A stretch of DNA of 64,000 nt from Lachnospiraceae bacterium (GTDB taxonomy: Bacteria; Bacillota; Clostridia; Lachnospirales; Lachnospiraceae). The stretch is from contig JAFXFO010000011.1 in NCBI GenBank assembly GCA_017520425.1, forward strand, positions 34,523-98,522, given 5' to 3'. This document shows positions 61,806-64,000 of the stretch, one piece after another; within the stretch, counting starts at the first letter, position 1; each line of letters opens with the position of its first letter. A program made the translations under genes and the position numbers. Below the pieces are notes generated by a model. The model ran no database searches. It was not told the origin of the DNA and saw only the letters and a program-made list of their open reading frames with translations.

Positions 61806-61827
61806 TTAATGCAACCGCTTGCATTAA
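61806..61827. promoter_or_regulatory. LacI-type operator palindrome
   Basis: Perfect palindrome with 9-bp arms TTAATGCAA / TTGCATTAA around CCGC. It lies just ahead of the GH13 start and 247 bp from the divergent lacI-type gene. Further TTGCA/TGCAA half sites occur at about 61950-61995 near the regulator's own promoter. Confidence 0.75.
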
Positions 61828-61998
61828 CTATACATCTATCAACCATTTTTTTCAATACTTTTATTTACCTTTTTGCGTTTTCCACGTTTTAAACAATTTC
61901 CTTTACTACTCACTTATCACTTTATACAAAAGAGAGTACACTTTGCATTCTTGTTGCACAACTTTTGCACAAACTTTGCAAACTACTATGCAACTCTA

Positions 61999-62027
61999 TT
62001 GACTTTCCCAATTGCTTCCTCTACAAT
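61999..62027 (+). promoter_or_regulatory. Promoter of the lacI-type regulator gene
   Basis: TTGACT (61999-62004), 17 nt, TACAAT (62022-62027), with TGCAA half sites just upstream that suggest autoregulation. Confidence 0.75.
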
Positions 62028-62073
62028 TACAGTAATAGCAAGGTACTAATTATGCAATCAAGGAGGCTCCATT

Positions 62074-63093
62074 ATGGCTGTAACTATACGCGATGTTGCT
62101 ACACTGGCGGGTGTATCACCTTCCACTGTTTCCAGAACATGCAAAAATAATCCTTCCATCAGTGAAGAAACAAAAGAAAAAGTCAGAGCCGCTATGGCCA
62201 AATTAGGTTATGAACCCAATTTTCAGGCCAGTAATCTGGCTTCACAAAATTCAAGAACCATAGGTATAGTCCTTCCTGCCTCTGAGCGTAGCATGTACGT
62301 AAACTCTTTCTTTTTAGAAATGATTAGAGGAATTACCATGTATTGTAATTCTCACCAGTATATTACTACTATTATTGCCGATGAAACCGAAGAAGATGCA
62401 TTGCAGACTGTCCGTTCCATGATTCGTAATGGTTTAGTTAACAGCTTCATACTTCTATATTCCAAGCAAAAGGATTCTATTATTGATTTTTTACATAGCG
62501 AGGGAGTTCTCTATGCCCTGATTGGCAAAGCCTATCAGTTTGCAAATCAAACTATTTATGTGGATACCGATAATATTCAAGCAGGAAAGGATGCTACCGA
62601 ACACCTGATTCAACGTGGTCATACCAAAATAGGTTTTATTGGGTACGAAAAGACTCTGCTCTTTTCCTCAGATCGTCGATATGGTTATGAGTTGGCACAT
62701 TTGGAGCATGGTCTGCCGATTCATCCTGACTACCATATTACAGTAGAACATACACCCAATCAGTTACCCGAAACTCTTTCCAAACTACTAAATTATCCAA
62801 ACCGCCCTACAGCTTTCGTGGTCGCAGATGATTTTTTAGGGGTTGCTCTGGAACATTATTGTCAACAGATTGGTTTAGTTGTGCCGGAAGATATTTCTAT
62901 CATCTCCTTTAACAACTCCTTGTTTGCCCAACTGGCATTACCACCAATCACATCGGTAGATATTAATTCCATCCAATTGGGTATGGAAGCCGCCACCCAG
63001 ATTATAAACCATGCCGAGAATCCCAAACTGGCTGCCACCAAAATCATTATTCCCCACCAGATTGTAGAATGGGGCAGTTGTAAAAAGCTTTGA
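62074..63093 (+). CDS. LacI-family transcriptional regulator
   Basis: 339 aa with AAGGAGG upstream. The DNA-binding head is VTIRDVATLAGVSPSTVSRTCKNNPSISEETKEKVRAAMAKLGYEPN. A periplasmic-binding-protein-like sensor domain follows (TIGIVLPASERSMYVNSFFLEMIRGI, FVVADDFLGVALEHYCQQIGLVVPEDISIISFNNS). It is divergent from the GH13/ABC operon and is the expected repressor binding 61806-61827, released by an oligosaccharide. Confidence 0.94.
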   Translation: MAVTIRDVATLAGVSPSTVSRTCKNNPSISEETKEKVRAAMAKLGYEPNFQASNLASQNSRTIGIVLPASERSMYVNSFFLEMIRGITMYCNSHQYITTIIADETEEDALQTVRSMIRNGLVNSFILLYSKQKDSIIDFLHSEGVLYALIGKAYQFANQTIYVDTDNIQAGKDATEHLIQRGHTKIGFIGYEKTLLFSSDRRYGYELAHLEHGLPIHPDYHITVEHTPNQLPETLSKLLNYPNRPTAFVVADDFLGVALEHYCQQIGLVVPEDISIISFNNSLFAQLALPPITSVDINSIQLGMEAATQIINHAENPKLAATKIIIPHQIVEWGSCKKL

Positions 63094-63130
63094 TGCAAAA
63101 AGGGGCTGTAAAAAACTCCCCTAAAGAAAA

Positions 63131-63163
63131 ATCGCTTAGACCGTGAGGTTTAAGCGATTTTTT
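63131..63163 (+). terminator. Terminator after the lacI-type gene
   Basis: AAATCGCTTA / TAAGCGATTT stem followed by a T run (63130-63163). A weaker GGGGCTG.../CTCCCC pair lies just before it. Confidence 0.75.
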
Positions 63164-63237
63164 GTGATGGAGTAACAATGCGTTCCTTCATCATTACAAT
63201 CCATAGTTGTCTTCATCATAAATTCTCGATGCGTCAT
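63136..63237 (-). CDS. Possible 33-aa small protein
   Basis: Minus-strand frame with AAAGGAG 5 nt before the ATG, starting MTHREFMMKTTMDCND. It overlaps the terminator of the lacI-type gene, so it may be chance. A minus-strand terminator hairpin lies immediately upstream (63262-63299), which could be an attenuator of this frame. Confidence 0.25.
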   Translation of the reverse strand: MTHREFMMKTTMDCNDEGTHCYSITKNRLNLTV

Positions 63238-63261
63238 AATCGCTCCTTTCTGTAACCACGC

Positions 63262-63299
63262 AAAAAGGAGTACTCGGTTAACTTCACCCAGTACTCCTT
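63262..63299 (-). terminator. Minus-strand terminator hairpin
   Basis: Perfect 10-bp stem AAGGAGTACT / AGTACTCCTT followed, on the minus strand, by TTTTTG. No gene ends ahead of it on that strand, so it may be a leader attenuator or a relic. Confidence 0.6.
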
Positions 63300-63680
63300 A
63301 AATAGATTATCTGTATCAAATTAAGAATATATATCTATAAATACATACGCTACATATGTTGCCGCCAAACCTCAAACTCTCAAAAAAACAATCATTGCTA
63401 TAACCCTTGCCTACACTGTGGCGGCGAAACAAAACTCATTTTTGCCGCCAAATCTGGTGTTTTGGCAGTCGATAGTCGCCAAGTGCAATGTTTGCAAAAA
63501 CTTCTCTTCTCTCGTGGCGGCAGATTTGACGGCGAGGTAAGAGAAATAATGATTCTGGTTGAGTTTTGGGCGGCTGGGCAGGATATGGAAGGAGTATGAG
63601 GGATGAGGAGTTCCGGAGGCGGTTTGGATGGAAGATTATGTCCTCCATGGTGGCAGTCGGGTGTTGAATGTGTATTACAC
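63300..63680. other. Non-coding stretch with repeated GCCGCC/GGCGGC motifs
   Basis: No convincing gene on either strand. GCCGCCAAA-type motifs occur at 63361 and 63444, with GGCGGC at 63420, 63517 and beyond. The 13-mer at 63444-63456 (GCCGCCAAATCTG) is complementary to 63521-63533 with one mismatch, a 90-bp inverted repeat that may be the remnant of a small mobile element. Confidence 0.4.
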
Positions 63681-63693
63681 TCTTCTGCCCTAT

Positions 63694-63722
63694 TTGACGT
63701 GAGGTTTGAATTAAGGTAGAAT
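63694..63722 (+). promoter_or_regulatory. Conserved-spacer promoter, copy 3
   Basis: TTGACG (63694-63699), spacer TGAGGTTTGAATTAAGG, TAGAAT (63717-63722), 41 nt ahead of the kinase-like gene. Confidence 0.75.
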
Positions 63723-63762
63723 GTAAAAGGATGTACGAATTTGAAGTTGTAGGTGAGTGGAT

Positions 63763-64000
63763 ATGAAAAAATTATATATAATCGGCGGAACAATGGGAGT
63801 CGGCAAAACTGCTGTTAGCCAGCAACTAAAATCTGATTTACCCAATAGCGTATTTCTTAATGGGGATTGGTGTTGGGATGCAAATCCTTTCCACGTAACC
63901 AATGAAACCAAAGCAATGGTAACAGATAATATTTGTTACTTACTAAATAACTTTTTACATTGCTCTGCTTATGAAAATGTGATTTTCTGCTGGGTAATGC
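63763..64000 (+). CDS. P-loop kinase-like protein, 3' end beyond the window
   Basis: 79 codons are visible, starting MKKLYIIGGTMGVGKTAVSQQL with Walker A GGTMGVGKT (residues 8-16). The continuation (FLNGDWCWDANPFHVTNETKAMV... FLHCSAYENVIFCWVM) resembles AAA-type nucleotide kinases/shikimate-kinase-like proteins that phosphorylate small molecules or antibiotics. The frame runs off the right edge. It is driven by the conserved-spacer promoter copy 3. Confidence 0.8.
   Translation, partial: MKKLYIIGGTMGVGKTAVSQQLKSDLPNSVFLNGDWCWDANPFHVTNETKAMVTDNICYLLNNFLHCSAYENVIFCWVM

Overview
The window looks like a chromosomal segment of a low-GC, Gram-positive anaerobe of the Clostridia, most likely a Lachnospiraceae gut bacterium. 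This is inferred from gene content: T-box leaders, a NiCo and a yybP-ykoY riboswitch, a carboxyspermidine-type polyamine operon, CD3324-, DUF6440-, DUF6442- and DUF1292-type small proteins, many lipoproteins and TTGACA/TATAAT promoters. No rRNA, tRNA, complete insertion sequence, prophage or CRISPR array was seen. No database search was possible.

Layout. 1-2.3 kb: a truncated CAP-domain lipoprotein, a small unknown protein and a PilZ protein. 2.3-6 kb: a NatAB-like ABC-2 exporter. 6-9 kb: TatD, a glycerol-1-phosphate-dehydrogenase-like enzyme and a HAD phosphatase, with two homologous structured leaders. 9-12.4 kb: DUF2812/PadR pair, methyltransferase, orphan sugar-type binding protein. 12.4-14.8 kb: Trp T-box and trpBA. 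14.8-16.2 kb: a PD-(D/E)XK-like protein beside a regular array of nine hairpins with a 64-nt period. 16.2-20.7 kb: SGNH/MBOAT acylation pair, RsmH, and MntP under a Mn2+ riboswitch. 20.7-28.7 kb: a polyamine operon (speA, speE, speB, carboxyspermidine dehydrogenase, nspC, HD and PHP genes) with a long structured leader and an internal tandem hairpin repeat. 28.8-35 kb: ThuA, sugar acetyltransferase, GH5, then a GNAT/phosphodiesterase/YbaK cluster. 35-39.5 kb: a hybrid histidine kinase and an HD-GYP response regulator. 39.5-45.7 kb: a NiCo riboswitch with a CDF metal exporter, then a peptide/nickel-type ABC importer. 45.8-48.1 kb: an ABC exporter whose ATPase carries an in-frame amber codon. 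48.1-51.4 kb: a Phe T-box driving phenylacetate-CoA ligase, an ACT protein and DAHP synthase. 51.5-56.9 kb: an accessory zone of small unknown genes and regulators. 56.9-63.1 kb: a GH13 glucosidase/ABC sugar importer operon divergent from its LacI regulator. 63.1-64 kb: a mostly non-coding stretch and the start of a P-loop kinase gene cut by the window end.

How genes work together. The polyamine operon can convert arginine to agmatine and putrescine and extend putrescine to spermidine by two alternative chemistries. Both T-boxes sit on short amino-acid salvage modules: TrpBA can make Trp from indole, and PaaK can activate phenylacetate for Phe synthesis. The LacI/GH13/ABC locus is a complete alpha-glucoside uptake unit except for its ATPase. 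PilZ and HD-GYP proteins point to cyclic-di-GMP signalling.

The most unusual signals are the 64-nt hairpin array beside the nuclease-like gene, the pair of 156/157-bp leaders whose outer helix changes sequence but keeps pairing, and a family of promoters with a conserved spacer in the accessory zone.
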